Shown here: one piece after another, positions 22,790 to 23,071 of the stretch
How the letters are laid out: each line of letters begins with the position of its first letter
Position numbering within the stretch: position 1 is the stretch's first letter
DNA from: a virus
Reading direction: 5' to 3' (one strand)
Length of the DNA: 23,071 nucleotides
IMG/VR virus record: IMGVR_UViG_3300035670_001289
Coordinates: 1-23,071 of that record
Translations under genes and position numbers: made by a program
The notes under the pieces: generated by a model
Databases searched by the model: none
Told to the model about the DNA's origin: nothing
The model's input: the letters and a program-made list of their open reading frames with translations, nothing else

Positions 22790-23020
22790 TCAATCCCCTT
22801 CCAATGCCTTGATCGCCGCGCGAAGTTCCTGCCCGGCGAGTTTCCACAGTTCACGCCTGCGCGTTTCGTCTGACTCGCGCAGCATCTTCGCCCATCGCGT
22901 CGCGACGTATTGCGCCCATGCCGCGCGGTCGCTGATGTAAAGGCCATGTTCGGCTTCGTGGTCCATGCTGAGATGGTCGCCGCAAGTCCTTGACGCGCCG
23001 CGGTTAGGGCAGCGCGGCAA
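22790..23020 (-). CDS. Small minus-strand protein with a Cys/His cluster, unknown
   Basis: A 76-residue reading frame on the opposite strand, downstream of the tail genes. The first 15 residues hold CPNRGASRTCGDH, part of a possible zinc knuckle. The rest, EAEHGLYISDRAAWAQYVATRWAKMLRESDETRRRELWKLAGQELRAAIKAL, is charged and helical. I do not recognise a family. TTG at 23020 is the only start that keeps the Cys/His part (GGGGTG lies upstream). The first ATG, at 22966, would remove it. In the same frame, a further Cys (PGCNTV) lies upstream of the TTG and a TAG at 23048-23050 closes the frame. An ATG at 23066-23068 lies just beyond the TAG. The protein is plausible but the start is uncertain. 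Confidence 0.45.
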   Translation of the reverse strand: MPRCPNRGASRTCGDHLSMDHEAEHGLYISDRAAWAQYVATRWAKMLRESDETRRRELWKLAGQELRAAIKALEGD

Positions 23021-23071
23021 TACGGTGTTACACCCCGGATGTGGGGTCTAACTCGCGTTGGGCGTCATCCT

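Noticed and set aside
1-23071. tRNA genes, CRISPR arrays, insertion sequences, integrase or attachment sites
   Set aside because: No cloverleaf, regular repeat-spacer pattern, transposase or integrase-like protein was seen on either strand.

Overview
The window carries the head and tail gene block of a tailed, double-stranded DNA phage (or prophage) with an HK97-like head and a long, probably non-contractile (siphovirus) tail. No sheath, baseplate-wedge or contractile-tail gene is visible. Base composition is GC-rich (a hand-counted line, 7561-7620, is 70% G+C). Shine-Dalgarno sites are of the AGGAG type, and many starts are GTG or TTG overlapping the preceding stop. This fits a phage of a high-GC proteobacterium. 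The exact host cannot be read from the sequence.

Layout on the plus strand: (1) 54-5255, packaging and head: small terminase (P27 family), large terminase, HK97-type portal, prohead protease and major capsid protein. (2) 5311-5547, a small post-capsid protein with an AT-hook-like tail. (3) 5510-10921, an accessory cassette of sugar- and methyl-transfer enzymes between the capsid gene and the head-tail connector genes. It holds a sialyltransferase/DUF115-like Rossmann protein, two related capsule-type GT-B proteins, a third GT-B-like protein, two unrelated SAM methyltransferases, a GT-A glycosyltransferase and two small unknown proteins. One of the unknowns (6928-7269) is strikingly AT-rich and is followed by its own terminator. 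(4) 10887-12672, head-tail connectors: gp6-like, head-closure (Hc1), HK97 gp10-like and DUF3168 tail-completion. (5) 12752-17975, tail tube: major tail protein, tail assembly chaperone with a GGGAAAC -1 frameshift site giving a G-T type fusion, and a 1357-residue tape measure. (6) 17972-22748, tail tip: an Ig/LamG-like protein, a hub-like protein with SPRY-like and CBM-like modules, and a further minor tail protein. (7) 22790-23020, a small minus-strand gene of unknown function.

The genes are almost all coupled by ATGA/GTGA or longer overlaps, so this looks like one late transcript. It is punctuated by intrinsic-terminator hairpins just before the major capsid gene, just before the major tail gene and after the AT-rich insert. 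A terminator-like hairpin also follows the capsid gene.

The most interesting part is the cassette in region 3. Six or seven enzymes for building or modifying a glycan sit in the late structural operon, with no obvious membrane flippase. That makes modification of a virion protein (capsid or tail) at least as likely as conversion of the host surface. The tail-tip proteins also carry several glycan-binding-type folds.
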